From assembly GCF_016522065.1 (NCBI RefSeq), contig NZ_JAEHFV010000006.1, positions 1 through 64,000 of the forward strand: DNA of 64,000 nucleotides. The letters are read 5' to 3'. Every line of letters starts with the position of its first letter. Position 1 is the first letter of the stretch. Made by a program: the position numbers and the translations under genes. Shown here piece by piece: positions 33,851 through 44,800 of the stretch. The DNA is from Flavobacterium agrisoli (GTDB taxonomy: Bacteria; Bacteroidota; Bacteroidia; Flavobacteriales; Flavobacteriaceae). The notes under the pieces were generated by a model, which was not told the origin of the DNA, did no database searches, and saw only the letters and a program-made list of their open reading frames with translations.

Positions 33851-34936
33851 TTATTCCAAATTGTTTTTCTTTTTCCATTTGTAGAATTTTTTCAGGACTT
33901 CTTTCGGCTCGTTAGAGTACCAGCTGTATCCATTTCTACGTTCAGCCCCAATTTCTTCTAAACTGTATTTTTTTATTCCGTCACGGTCACAAAAGAACGG
34001 TTTGTTGTTGTCTAATTCCATAAAACGTGCCCATAAAAAGGGTGCATCGGGTTCGTTAACCAATTTGGTATCGGTAACTTTTCCGTTTTCGTCGTATACA
34101 CGTTCTACTTTGGTATCGGTTATTTTTACCTTTCTAAACCAATCGTCTGCGGCGGTTACGGCTGTCACAATTTCGGGAGAAGGTCTGTCAATGCTCATTA
34201 ACAAAAGTACCAATTTTGCCGATTCTTTTCCGCTTAAAGACGCAAGTTCATAGGCTCTGGCGTTGGTAGGTAGAAAGGTTACTTCGTCATGTTGGGCACA
34301 CCATGCGGTTAATACACCATCTTGTTTGTACTGTGTTTTTAAGATGCAGCTAATTCCTTTTTCAAAAGCAACCTGACAGTTTTTAATTTTGTCTTCGGGA
34401 ATATCAATAGTGTAAAATTTCTTGTAATCAATGATGCTTTTTAGCAATACCATGATGTTGTACATGGAGTTATCGTTGTACGTAATGTGGGTGTAATATC
34501 CTTTTTTAAGCGGGTAATATTGTGGCCAACCTCCGTTTTCGTATTGTGCTTTAAGAATATAATCCAATCCTAATAGAAAAGCCGCTTTGTACCGCTCATC
34601 GGGAACTTCTTGATAGATTCGACCTAAGAAATTCATTTCTTGATAGGTGGCGTTGTTGTCGGTGGTGCAGCCTTTTGGGTCGCTTTTTTCGGCTTTTAAT
34701 TTGGCTTTCTCTTCCTCCGAAATCGGTTTTTGCATTTCGATGTTTTTGTGCCATCCGCCTATGTCTTTTTGGTAAAGCAATACGTTTTCGGCGACTGCTT
34801 TGGCTACTTCGGTTTGAAACCAAGCTGTTGGATTCTTACGAACGATATCAACCCATTTGTTGTATCCCATTTGAGCTTGCAAGGAGCCTGTAATGATTAG
34901 TAATAAAAGTGGTATTTTTTTGATTAAGTTGTTCAT
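33851..34936 (-). CDS. pelA: pectate lyase, PL10
   Basis: A 361-aa secreted (alpha/alpha)3-barrel lyase that cuts polygalacturonate by beta-elimination and gives 4,5-unsaturated ends, the substrate for GH105. Signal peptide NNLIKKIPLLLLIITGSLQAQ. Family-typical text is NVLLYQKDIGGWHKN, TDNNATYQEMNFLGRIY, NGGWPQYYPL and HITYNDNSMYN. Also ARAYELASLSGKESA near the C-terminal half. It is 6 bp after GH43. Confidence 0.88.
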   Translation of the reverse strand: MNNLIKKIPLLLLIITGSLQAQMGYNKWVDIVRKNPTAWFQTEVAKAVAENVLLYQKDIGGWHKNIEMQKPISEEEKAKLKAEKSDPKGCTTDNNATYQEMNFLGRIYQEVPDERYKAAFLLGLDYILKAQYENGGWPQYYPLKKGYYTHITYNDNSMYNIMVLLKSIIDYKKFYTIDIPEDKIKNCQVAFEKGISCILKTQYKQDGVLTAWCAQHDEVTFLPTNARAYELASLSGKESAKLVLLLMSIDRPSPEIVTAVTAADDWFRKVKITDTKVERVYDENGKVTDTKLVNEPDAPFLWARFMELDNNKPFFCDRDGIKKYSLEEIGAERRNGYSWYSNEPKEVLKKFYKWKKKNNLE

Positions 34937-34942
34937 TGGTTT

Positions 34943-36577
34943 TTATTTAGTGAATTTTATCCAGTCGATTAAAACATTCCCGGCGTCGTTTATCTTTCCT
35001 TCTCTAAGAGCAACAAAACCGATTTTGGCTCCTATCCATTTTCCCTCTTTAGCAGTAAAAGGCTTTCCGAAGGTTTCAAAATTTGTTCCGTTTTCGCTGT
35101 ATTCAAAAGTGCATACAGCTCCTTTGGTTACGTTAACTCTGAGATAAAAGGTATTTGATTGTAACGCTTTGCTTTTGCTTTCTGTTTCGGTTCCTTTTTT
35201 ATCTGCATTTTGGCAGGTTACTTGCGATAAAAACAGTTTCCCGTCTTTTTGACTTACTTTTAAATAGGTGTAATCCAAACCTAAAATGACCAATCCAGTT
35301 TGTTCTCCATCAAAACGCGCGTTAAAAGTCATTTTGGTTGTAGCGGTAAAAACTTCGTCTGGGAATTTTTGCAATAACAGATTTGGAACATCAAATAAAT
35401 TGGTCGCATTTTCAGGAGTGGGTTGGCAGTATAAGGTATAGTAACCCATAGTAGAAGGGAAGCCCCAGTATACTTGTGGATTAGCATGCCATTGCCATTG
35501 TAAGCCCAATTGTGGTTTGTCAAATTCATCCGATACGGTTAAAGGTGTAACAGGGAAATTTGATTTTCCGACATTTGGCTTTTTGTAAGTGAGAACCGGT
35601 TTTCCTATTTCTTTGCCATAGGGTTCTCCAATAATAGGCCAATCTTTTTTCCATTGCATGGGCTGCAAATGTACAATTCGCCCGTAAGCACCTTTGTCTT
35701 GAAAGTGTAAGAACCAATCTTCACCCGTTTGAGTGGTTACCCAAGCACCTTGATGTGGGCCGTTTATTGGTGTATTGCCCTGATCCATTACTTTTCTTTT
35801 TTCATAAGGACCCCAAACGTTTTTAGAACGCAACACGGTTTGCCATCCTGTTGGAACTCCACCAGCAGGAGCAAAAATATAATAGTAACCGTTGCGTTTG
35901 TAAAATTTTGGCCCTTCGATAGTGGTTTCTCCTTCATGCCCATCAATAATGATTACATCATCCTGATTTGCTTGTAAGGTTTCTTTTTCTAGAGTACAAA
36001 CGGCTAGTAATGATTTTATTCCGGCTCGGCTTCCTGCAAAAGCATAGGTCAAGTAAATTTTCCCGTCTTCATCCCAAAGCGGAGTAGGGTCAATCAATCC
36101 TTTTCCTTCTTTGATTAGCATTGGTTTTGACCATTTACCTAATGGATCAGTGGTTTTTACCACAAAGATTCCGTAATCTGGATCGGGATAAAAAATATAA
36201 AACTCGTTGTTGTGGTATCGTATACAAGGCGCCCACACGCCACCACCGTGTTGTGCTTTGGAAAAAACCTCGGAGGGTTCTAATTTTGGTAAGGCATAAT
36301 TAACCAAAGTCCAGTTTACTAAATCTTTGGAATGTAAAATAGGCAAGCCCGGAATGCAATTAAAAGAAGAAGCGGTCATGTAATAATCGTCACCGACGCG
36401 TATGGCATCGGGGTCGGAGTAATCACTATGCAAAATTGGGTTGCTGAAGGTTCCGTTTCCGTTATCAGCAATCCCAATTTCTTCTTTTAAAGTTTGGTTT
36501 TTATTTTGAGCCACTACTTCAGCCATGGTGGTAAAGGCTATGGCTAAAGCGACAGTGGTACTTTTGAAGTACTTCAT
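34943..36577 (-). CDS. glycoside hydrolase family 43 with C-terminal jelly-roll domain
   Basis: A 544-aa exported GH43. A five-bladed propeller (about residues 40-340) has NPILHSDYSDPDAIRVGDDY (catalytic base Asp), GLIDPTPLWDEDG and TTIEGPKFYKRNGYYY (general-acid Glu). A C-terminal concanavalin-like beta-xylosidase domain (about 355-540) begins VSDEFDKPQLGLQWQWH. Members remove arabinose or xylose (or galactose) side chains. In this locus it most likely trims RG-I side chains. The exact substrate is not known. Confidence 0.85.
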   Translation of the reverse strand: MKYFKSTTVALAIAFTTMAEVVAQNKNQTLKEEIGIADNGNGTFSNPILHSDYSDPDAIRVGDDYYMTASSFNCIPGLPILHSKDLVNWTLVNYALPKLEPSEVFSKAQHGGGVWAPCIRYHNNEFYIFYPDPDYGIFVVKTTDPLGKWSKPMLIKEGKGLIDPTPLWDEDGKIYLTYAFAGSRAGIKSLLAVCTLEKETLQANQDDVIIIDGHEGETTIEGPKFYKRNGYYYIFAPAGGVPTGWQTVLRSKNVWGPYEKRKVMDQGNTPINGPHQGAWVTTQTGEDWFLHFQDKGAYGRIVHLQPMQWKKDWPIIGEPYGKEIGKPVLTYKKPNVGKSNFPVTPLTVSDEFDKPQLGLQWQWHANPQVYWGFPSTMGYYTLYCQPTPENATNLFDVPNLLLQKFPDEVFTATTKMTFNARFDGEQTGLVILGLDYTYLKVSQKDGKLFLSQVTCQNADKKGTETESKSKALQSNTFYLRVNVTKGAVCTFEYSENGTNFETFGKPFTAKEGKWIGAKIGFVALREGKINDAGNVLIDWIKFTK

Positions 36578-36585
36578 TTGAAAAT

Positions 36586-37800
36586 TTATCGGTTTAATTC
36601 TAACGCAGCTAAGATAAATGGTCCAGTTGCTTTTGGGTCATTGTCTTTTTTACGTTCGTTTACATAGTATTCGTAAGAACCATCGCGATATGGATTACCT
36701 CCTAAACCAGCCACAGCACAGGCTTGTGTAATTACGACTTCGCCGTTAGGTCCCACTTTGATTAAATCTTTCACCATTGCATCAAAAGTTTGATTGGCAA
36801 TTTTTTTGTATTTCGCTGGTAAGTATCCTTTGTTGGCTCCTTTAGCAAAAGCATAGGCAAACATAGCCGAACCAGAAGCTTCTAGGTAATTTCCTTCGCG
36901 GTTACCCATATCGGTAACTTGGTACCATAAACCTGATTTGTCTTGTACTTTTACCAAAGCTTCAGCTGTTTCGTTTAGATAGCTAACCAATTCTTTTTGT
37001 TTAGGATGATCTTTAGGCATATAATCCAATACATCGACTAAAGCCATTACATACCAACCCAAAGAGCGCGACCAAAAGTTTGGCGATTGTCCGGTTTGTT
37101 TGTTAGCCCAAGCCATTTCTTTACTTTCGTCCCAAGCATGGTACAATAAACCGGTTTTAGGATCTTTTGCATTTTTTTGAATCAGCTCAAATTGTTTGGC
37201 GATATCATCAAAACTTTTTCCCTTTTCAAAAGTAGCCGTATATTCTGCGTAAAAAGGCTCTCCCATATACAATCCGTCTAACCACATTTGGTTTGGATAG
37301 ATTTTTTTGTGCCAAAATCCACCACTTGGTGTACGAGGTTGTTCTTCTATTTGTTTACGAAGCAACTGCATCGCTTTTAAATATTTATCTTCTTTTGTTT
37401 TGGCATACACATCAAATAATAAACGACCTGCTACAATCATATCGATGTTGTATTTCTCTAGGCTGTACGTTTTGATTGATCCATCGGCCTCAATAAAATT
37501 ATCCACATAGCTTTTTACGTAATTTTCATACGTTTTATTGGGTCTGGTATGATCTAATTCTTCAATAGAAGTTAACACCAATCCGTGAACATAATCCCAT
37601 TTTGGCGCTTTGGCATCATCGATCATCCAAGATTCTGGATGCGCTTTTATAAGGGTTTGTGCCATTCTATCCGACCATTTTTGATTGGTTTGGATTTTTG
37701 AAGAATCCACAACGGTAGTGTTTTTTGTTTTGCAACTCAAAATAGACATCGCTAATGCCAATGTTGCCACTTTAAAAAGGTTTTGTTTTGTTTTTAACAT
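36586..37800 (-). CDS. unsaturated rhamnogalacturonyl/galacturonyl hydrolase, GH105 (copy 1)
   Basis: Removes the 4,5-unsaturated uronic acid left by pectate or RG lyases. Lipoprotein signal MLKTKQNLFKVATLALAM...LSCK. The (alpha/alpha)6 barrel shows GGFWHKKIYPNQMWLDGLYM near residue 170, with the catalytic Asp in WLDG, and RSLGWYVMALVDVLDYMP. It shares a near-collinear layout with the adjacent second GH105 (37810-39027), so this is a tandem duplication. 8 bp separate it from GH43. Confidence 0.88.
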   Translation of the reverse strand: MLKTKQNLFKVATLALAMSILSCKTKNTTVVDSSKIQTNQKWSDRMAQTLIKAHPESWMIDDAKAPKWDYVHGLVLTSIEELDHTRPNKTYENYVKSYVDNFIEADGSIKTYSLEKYNIDMIVAGRLLFDVYAKTKEDKYLKAMQLLRKQIEEQPRTPSGGFWHKKIYPNQMWLDGLYMGEPFYAEYTATFEKGKSFDDIAKQFELIQKNAKDPKTGLLYHAWDESKEMAWANKQTGQSPNFWSRSLGWYVMALVDVLDYMPKDHPKQKELVSYLNETAEALVKVQDKSGLWYQVTDMGNREGNYLEASGSAMFAYAFAKGANKGYLPAKYKKIANQTFDAMVKDLIKVGPNGEVVITQACAVAGLGGNPYRDGSYEYYVNERKKDNDPKATGPFILAALELNR

Positions 37801-37809
37801 GATAGTTTA

Positions 37810-39027
37810 TTATTTGTTTAATTCTAAGGCAGCCATTATAAATGGTGCTGTTCCGTGTGAGTTATCGATTTTAATTTTTTCGCTAATATAATAATCAAAA
37901 GAGCCATCTCTATAAGGATTACCTCCCAATCCAGCACTTCCGCAAATTTGTGTTAAATGAAGTTCTCCGTCAGGATCAACTATTATTAGTTTTTTTACAA
38001 CTGCGTCGAATGCTTTTTCAGCAATTAATTTATATTTGGGCGGTAAATATCCCTTATTTGCTCCTTTGGCAAAAGCATAACTAAACATGCAAGATCCAGA
38101 TGCTTCTAAATAATTGCCCTTTTTTTTCCCCATATTGGTTACTTGAAACCACAATCCAGATTTGTCTTGGTATTTTGCTATACCTTCAGCAGCTTGATTA
38201 AGAAATTTTATCAAGGTAACCCGTTTCGGATGGTCTTTGGGCATATAGTCTAAAACATCTACGAGAGCCATTACGTACCAACCAATTGAACGCGACCAAA
38301 AATTTGGAGAGCGTCCTGTAACCGGATCTGCCCAAGCGATTTTTTTGCTTTCGTCCCAAGCATGGAAAAGTAAGCCTGTTTTGGGGTCGTAAGTATGTTT
38401 TTGAATTTCTTCAAACTGTTTTACAACATCACTCAAATTTTTTCCGTTTTCAAATTCAACGGTATATTGTGCGTAAAAAGGAGCTTCCATGTACAAGCCG
38501 TCTAGCCACATTTGAAAGGGATAAATGTCCTTATGCCAAAATCCACCAGAATTTGTACGGGGATGATTTTTTAATTTCTCAGCTAAAAAATGGATGGTAT
38601 TTAAATACTTTTGGTCGCCTGTTGTTTTGTATAAATTAAAAAGCACTTTACCTGTATTTATGACATCCAGGTTGTGTTCTTCTTTAGTTATTCCTAAAAT
38701 AGCTCCAGAGGGTTCTATTACACTATCTATATAATTTTTAATGTAGTTGTAATAAACTTCGTTTTTTGTCTTGCCATATAACTTGTCAAAAGCATAAAGT
38801 GTAAGTCCTGTTTTGTAATCCCATTTGAGTTTGTCGTTATTGTCTATTTTCCAAGCTTCAGGATATCTTTTAACAATTGAAAGAGCCATTCTTTCCGAAT
38901 ATTTCAGTTTTTCTGAAATTACTTCTGTTTGTTTGGTATTGTTTTGGGAGTAAACGGGCAACTCTATACTTAAAAAGTAACATAGCGCTAAAACGGAAAG
39001 CAAATTTGAAATTACCTTATTTAACAT
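37810..39027 (-). CDS. unsaturated rhamnogalacturonyl/galacturonyl hydrolase, GH105 (copy 2)
   Basis: A 405-aa paralogue of the next GH105. It keeps GGFWHKDIYPFQMWLDGLYM and the RSIGWYVMALVDVLDYMP block, but has a signal peptide in place of the lipobox (NLLSVLALCYFLSIELPVYSQ). The longest frame runs to 39060 and would overlap the esterase gene. Met at 39027 matches the paralogue's length and has a proper signal, so it is used. Two copies probably handle different aglycones or locations (outer-membrane lipoprotein versus periplasm). Confidence 0.86.
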   Translation of the reverse strand: MLNKVISNLLSVLALCYFLSIELPVYSQNNTKQTEVISEKLKYSERMALSIVKRYPEAWKIDNNDKLKWDYKTGLTLYAFDKLYGKTKNEVYYNYIKNYIDSVIEPSGAILGITKEEHNLDVINTGKVLFNLYKTTGDQKYLNTIHFLAEKLKNHPRTNSGGFWHKDIYPFQMWLDGLYMEAPFYAQYTVEFENGKNLSDVVKQFEEIQKHTYDPKTGLLFHAWDESKKIAWADPVTGRSPNFWSRSIGWYVMALVDVLDYMPKDHPKRVTLIKFLNQAAEGIAKYQDKSGLWFQVTNMGKKKGNYLEASGSCMFSYAFAKGANKGYLPPKYKLIAEKAFDAVVKKLIIVDPDGELHLTQICGSAGLGGNPYRDGSFDYYISEKIKIDNSHGTAPFIMAALELNK

Positions 39028-39049
39028 TGTACTGTATTTTATAGAGTTA

Positions 39050-40009
39050 CTAATTGTCAATCTCTTTTTTATTTTTAAAAATTTTGTTCAAAAAATCGTT
39101 GATGTACTTTACGGTTTGGTCAAAATAAGGATCCAAAAGCCAAAAAGGATGTGGCGAATTTTCGATGTATTTTATTTCGTAATCAATATTATTTTTTTTT
39201 AAAATGGCAATCATGTCATCGCGTCCTGCATGAAAGCGTTCAAATTGGCTGTTGATGAAAAGCGTTGGGGGCGTTTGACTGTCGGTATGATTCAAGGCAG
39301 ACGCTTCTTCCCAAATTTCTGGTTTTTCTTCGTAGGTACCTCCCAACCAAAATGATGCCACAGTGCCTTCTGCTGATTGTGGATGGTGAAATGCTAAGAT
39401 TCCATCAACATCAATTATGGCTTGCACGGCGGTGGTATGGTTGTTTTTTTTGATGGAATCCTGAAATTTTGGGTTGTTATTGGTCGTGCCAATTAAAGCA
39501 GCCATTTGACCACCCGACGAGCAGCCCAAAATTACCATTTTTGTAGTGTCTATCTTGAATTTTTTGTGATTTTCTATAACAAATTGAATCGCATTTTTTA
39601 CATCGTAAACACCTTCGGGGTATTTTGCTTCTAAACTTAATTGGTATTCTACCGGAAAACAGGCGTATCCTAAGCTGGTGAGTGTTTGAGCAAGGGGTTT
39701 AAGATTGGTTTTGTTTCCTGATTTCCAGCCGCCTCCGTGTATCATGACGATGGCAGTGTGGTTTTTGCCTTTTTTAGGAAGGAAGGCATCCAAATGTAAA
39801 GGTCTTGTAGCGGTATTTTTATAAGGAATATCCGCAATGGTTTTTACGGATTTGAATTCTTGTGGTGTTTTGATTTTAATATTTGGGTATTTTTTAACCT
39901 CTTTTAGGTAGGTGCTGTGTGGCGTGAATGAAGTATCAATGCTATATTTTACTTGCGCATTTAAAGTAAAAGTCATTAAAGCGAAAATAATAAATAGGAT
40001 TTTTTTCAT
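39050..40009 (-). CDS. secreted alpha/beta-hydrolase, BD-FAE-like esterase
   Basis: A 319-aa exported esterase with signal peptide KKILFIIFALMTFTLNAQ. The oxyanion HGGGWKSGN near residue 92, nucleophile elbow GCSSGGQMAALIG near 165, Asp in the INSQFERF region and His in PHPFW are consistent with the BD-FAE/carboxylesterase family. It likely removes acetyl (or feruloyl) esters in pectin. First gene after the susD hairpin. Confidence 0.75.
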   Translation of the reverse strand: MKKILFIIFALMTFTLNAQVKYSIDTSFTPHSTYLKEVKKYPNIKIKTPQEFKSVKTIADIPYKNTATRPLHLDAFLPKKGKNHTAIVMIHGGGWKSGNKTNLKPLAQTLTSLGYACFPVEYQLSLEAKYPEGVYDVKNAIQFVIENHKKFKIDTTKMVILGCSSGGQMAALIGTTNNNPKFQDSIKKNNHTTAVQAIIDVDGILAFHHPQSAEGTVASFWLGGTYEEKPEIWEEASALNHTDSQTPPTLFINSQFERFHAGRDDMIAILKKNNIDYEIKYIENSPHPFWLLDPYFDQTVKYINDFLNKIFKNKKEIDN

Positions 40010-40023
40010 TGTAATAGGGTTGA

Positions 40024-40061
40024 AATTAAAAAAAATTAGAAGCTTGGTTTTTAAACCAAGC
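40024..40061 (-). terminator. intra-operon hairpin after susD
   Basis: The 20-bp palindrome GCTTGGTTTTTAAACCAAGC (40042-40061) is followed on the minus strand by a U-run encoded by 40024-40035. It sits between susD and the downstream hydrolase genes in a 101-bp gap with no new promoter apparent, so it probably attenuates the operon or stabilises the susCD message. Confidence 0.7.
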
Positions 40062-40110
40062 CCCTAATTTAACTCAAAAAACTAAAATTCAATAAACATT
40101 TACTAATTCA

Positions 40111-41820
40111 TTAATTGTAAGCCGGATTTTGTGGGAAATTTTTGTTTTGATTTAAGTCAAGAACCAATTGAGGGATCGGTCTTAAAATTTTCTTTTCACC
40201 ATTTGCGCCATCAAAATTATTAGCTTTAATTTTATAATTATAGGTCGAAGCCCTTGTAATAAGTGTACCTGTGCGTTTTAAGTCGAACCATCTTTTGTAT
40301 TCACCTACTAATTCACGACCTCTTTCGTCTAGAATATAATCAATGTTGAATTGTGCAGCAGTAGCGTTGGCTACACCCGCTCTTTTACGCACTTCGTTTA
40401 ATCTAGCTAATCCAGTTGCAGGATTACCTGCTTTTAGGTAAGCTTCAGCAGCGATTAGATACGTTTCGCTTAAACGAGCCAAAATAATATCTCTTGTACT
40501 TACGCCTGAAGTAATTCCATCAGTAGTTATTGGAGCTGAAATTGGTGTAGTTGGTGAAGGATCATCAAACTTTTTAACTGGAATTGTGTAACAGTCTCTG
40601 TTGTCAATTAAAGTATGTTCCGCAGTATATTCACCCCAAGGATGGTATACAAATCCAGTAGCTAATCTACTAGCGTTGGTAGATAGATAAGCAGCTTTGT
40701 CAGCAGCAGTAAACCATTTAGGCTCATAAAAATGTCTTATTTTTAAATTGGCAGTAGGAATTGTTGTATCATAATAAGGTGTGTATAATACCACTTTTCC
40801 ATCTGATGGCCTTTTATATTCAAAAATTTCTGTCATAAATGTTGCATTCCATCTTGTATCTCCTTTTTCATAAAGACTTAAAGTATATCCTGTTGCGCAT
40901 AAGTTATAACTTCTTAAAGGTGCTCCGTTGGTTTCTGAACCACCTAAATAGGGACCAAAAAAGTAAAACTGACTGCTTCCTAATTTGGTTGGATCTGTAC
41001 TTGTAGAGGCTTGGCTATATTGAACAGAGAAAATAGTTTCGGCATTCAAGTCGTTATTTGATGTTGTAGTAGCTTTAAATAAATCAGCAAAAGGAATAGT
41101 TAAAGCTTGTCCGGCAATAGCTAAGTCTGCATATTTTGCAGCTTCAGTAAAATCGGATGGTGAACCAAATGTTTCATACCCTCTTGTTAAATATACTTTT
41201 GCCAACAAATCCTGTACGGCTCTTTTATTTACTTTTCCAGAGGTTGCATATGAAGCAGTTCCTACAGTTGCAAGAGATTCATTTAAATCTTTAATAATAT
41301 GGTCATATACTTCTTCCGCTGTATTTCTATCAAAAGAAAGAATAGTCGACGTGATGTTCTCATCTACAATGGGTACTCCTCCGTAGGTTTGTACCAATAA
41401 GAAATACGCATTAGCTCTTATGTATTTCGCTTCACCAACCAAAGCTGGAATGTTTGCATTTTGTTCTGTAATGGTCGAATAATAGATCGTCTTGTTTACA
41501 GATTGAATTGCTTGGTAACAACTAAGATACAATTCTTGAACATTTGTTGAAGAAGGAATCAAAAGTGAGTATTCTGCTAAACCTGCTGGTTCAGGAGTTC
41601 TTCCCTCGGCATACATGTCGGTTCCAGAGCAAAATAACCATGGATTTCCTCCATAGATATTTTTTAGCGTAGCATAATTAGAGTTAACCAATAGTTGAAA
41701 CCCTGAAGCTGTTTTGTAGGTCTCATCGGCCGGTACATAGGAGAGCGATTCCTCTTCGATATAATCGTTGCAAGAACTAAATGCAGTTAATAGTCCTAAT
41801 AATATGATGATTTTTTTCAT
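40111..41820 (-). CDS. SusD/RagB family outer-membrane glycan-binding lipoprotein
   Basis: Surface lipoprotein that captures oligosaccharide and closes the SusC channel. Lipobox at KKIIILLGLLTAFSSCNDY (Cys 17). N-terminal SusD-like TPR helices (YQAIQSVNKTIYYS, LVGEAKYIRANAYFLLVQ, GGVPIVDE) and a C-terminal SusD_RagB part (ARLSETYLIAAEAYLKAG, RLNEVRKRAG, DERGRELVGEYKRWFDLKRT) are clear. Length of 569 aa. It is 12 bp behind susC, the obligate partner. The ligand is presumably a pectic oligosaccharide from context. Confidence 0.95.
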   Translation of the reverse strand: MKKIIILLGLLTAFSSCNDYIEEESLSYVPADETYKTASGFQLLVNSNYATLKNIYGGNPWLFCSGTDMYAEGRTPEPAGLAEYSLLIPSSTNVQELYLSCYQAIQSVNKTIYYSTITEQNANIPALVGEAKYIRANAYFLLVQTYGGVPIVDENITSTILSFDRNTAEEVYDHIIKDLNESLATVGTASYATSGKVNKRAVQDLLAKVYLTRGYETFGSPSDFTEAAKYADLAIAGQALTIPFADLFKATTTSNNDLNAETIFSVQYSQASTSTDPTKLGSSQFYFFGPYLGGSETNGAPLRSYNLCATGYTLSLYEKGDTRWNATFMTEIFEYKRPSDGKVVLYTPYYDTTIPTANLKIRHFYEPKWFTAADKAAYLSTNASRLATGFVYHPWGEYTAEHTLIDNRDCYTIPVKKFDDPSPTTPISAPITTDGITSGVSTRDIILARLSETYLIAAEAYLKAGNPATGLARLNEVRKRAGVANATAAQFNIDYILDERGRELVGEYKRWFDLKRTGTLITRASTYNYKIKANNFDGANGEKKILRPIPQLVLDLNQNKNFPQNPAYN

Positions 41821-41832
41821 TTTGTCTTTTTA

Positions 41833-44800
41833 TTAAAATTTAACACTTAATCCTAATTGAGTTGTTACTGATGCCGGTCTGTTAATTCCGAATGCAGCTC
41901 CAGCCCACTCTGGGTCATATCCATCAAAATCAGTAAATACAAAAGGATCTAAAACATTTACATAGATTCTTAAGTTACTCATTTTTAATTTGTCTAATAA
42001 GTCAGCATTAAATGTGTAGCCTAATGAAATATTTTTAATTTTTACATAAGAAACCTCTCTGTAATACCCAAATCCAGAACTCCAAAACGTTCCTGCACCT
42101 GTAGCTACTGGACCTGGTCTAGGATTGGTATTTGAAGCATTAGCTGTTAAACCAGCACTGTTGGTTGGAATAAAAAAGTCCATTGCAATTTTTTGACGAC
42201 CACGGTCGCTTACATCGGCAAAATTTTGGTGGAAAGTACTTAAAACCGTTTGGCCTTCACTTGCTAAAATCGAGAAATTCAAGTCAAATTGTCCTACTCT
42301 TAACTTAGAGTAAATACTTCCTTGCCAATCTGGATTTGCATTTCCGATAACTGTTCTATCATCGGCATTGAATTTTCCGTCACCATTTAAATCTTTTGGT
42401 TTTGCTTGTCCAGGAGCCATTCCGTAAGATGCTGCTTCAGCTGCTTGACTTTCTTGCCAAACGCCATCAAAAACATAATTGTAGTTTGGATTTAATTCAG
42501 AACCTAATATTAACTTATTTCCGATATCACTTACTTGGTCTTGGTTGTAAATAGACTCTAATCTATTGGTGTTTTTAGTAAAAGTGAAACTTGTTTCCCA
42601 GTCTACTAAATTTGTTTTGATGTTTTTAGTGGTTAAGGCCACCTCAATACCTTTATTGCTTACCGATCCTACGTTGGCAAATGTTTTATCCCAGCCGGTT
42701 TCATACGGTAATTTTTGCTCATAAATCAATTTGTCTGATAAACGGTCGTATACATCTACACTACCCGAAATTCTATTTGATAAGAATCCGAAATCAAGCC
42801 CCACGTTAAACTCACGTGTTTTTTCCCAAGTTAAGGCTTGGTTCGCTAAGTTTTTTGAGCGCCATCCTGCTACCATGTTTGCACCATTTGCAATAAAAGT
42901 TTGTTGGTCTAACAATGCTTGTGTAGTATAAGCTGCTACGTTATCATTACCAGTGTAACCAAAACTAGCACGTAATTTTAAATTAGATACTGCGTTGCTA
43001 TTGGCTAAGAATGATTCTTTGCTAATATTCCAACCTACCGCTACAGATGGGAAACTTGCCCATTTGTTATCTTCAGAAAGTACTGAAGAGCCATCCCAAC
43101 GTGTAGAAGCCGTAATTAAATATTTGTCTTTATAACCATAGTTTAAACGAACGGCATAAGAACTTAAGGTGTTTTTAGAGTAAAACGAAGTCATTTGGTA
43201 ACTAGTTTGTACTCCAGATCCCATATTGTTTGTTCCAACATCAAATGGTTGGTTGTTAGAATACATGTATGCGTTTTTATCTCTGTTTGAGTAAACACTT
43301 TGTAATAATAATGCGCTAAAATCATGAACGTCATTAAAAGTGTGTTTAATGTCGATTTGATTGTCCCACGTATAATTGAAGTTTTCAATGTTTTTTATTG
43401 AAGCCGAATTTTTATTACTTAACGCTACCCCTGCATTTGTTTGAGCTCCATACGCTTTTTCTTCTGCACTATTTAAAACACCTGTTGAGAAGTTGGTTTT
43501 AAATGACATCCAATCTAAAATTTGGTATTGGAAATATACATTTCCGATCGTTTGCCAGTAATTTCTTGTTTGAGATGAGTTAGCGATTTCCATTAAAGGA
43601 TTTACAGTACTGGTTTTGTTGATTGCCCAACTTCCGTCAGGATAAGTTAATTTTCCTGGTTGAAAAAATAAGTCTTTGGTTTCATTACCATTTGCATCAA
43701 CTGCATAGGGAGATAAAAGTGGGCTAAAACGGAAAGCGTCTTGCATAGCCAAATCACTACCTAATTGTGTTTCCACTCTTGCTACAGTAATATTAGCACC
43801 TGTAGAAAATTTGTCATTGATTCTGTGGTTTACACCTAATTTAAAATTATACTTATCTGTTGAATCGTTATCAATTAATCCTTTATCACTTTGAATACCA
43901 AAAGCCATGTTATAGCTCAATCCGTTTTCAGCGCGTCCAGATAAATTGATATAATTATTAGCGGTCATACCGTTTTTTAAAACCGCATCGTACCAATCAA
44001 AATTATAGCCACTGTTGGCTCTTGATACTAATAATGGGCTTTGATTTCCTGCTAACGAAGCTAAATTTGCAGGTGTTTGGGTAGTAGGATTAGCTGATAA
44101 ATAAGCTGTTTGGTGAAACAACCACCATTGATCTCCGCTCATCATTTCAGGCAAACGTGCTGCTGTTTTGGTACCATAAGAAGTTTCGAAAGAAACGTTC
44201 ATGCCTGCTTTTGCTGATGTTCCACTTTTAGTAGCAATAATTACAACTCCACTCGCTCCTCTAGATCCGTAAATAGCTGCCGAAGACGCATCTTTTAAAA
44301 CGTCCATACGTGCAATGTCTTGCGGATTCAAAAAGTCGATGTTGTCGGTTGGTACTCCATCTACAACATATAGAGGGCCAGACCCTTGTAAAAGCGAGTT
44401 GTTACCACGAATCACCATTTTGTATCCATCTCCCGAACGTCCTGAACTGGATGAAATTTGAACCCCAGGTGTGCTACCTTGAATAGCTTCTAAAGGATTT
44501 ACTACATTTCGTTCTGTAATGGCCTCAGGTTTAATGGTGCTAACAGCTCCAGTTACATCTGATTTTTTTACTGTACCATATCCTACAACTACTACTTCAT
44601 TTAAAGCGTTTGACTCTTCAGCTAAGGTTACGGAAATGTTGGTTTTGCCTCCAAGGGCAATTTCTTGGTTTTTAAATCCAAGATACGAAAACACCAACGT
44701 GGCGTTTTTGTTGCTTACTGTGATTTTGTAACTTCCTTCAAAATCACTAGAGGCACCATTGGTTGTGCCTTTTTCGATAACGTTTACACCTGGTAAAGCT

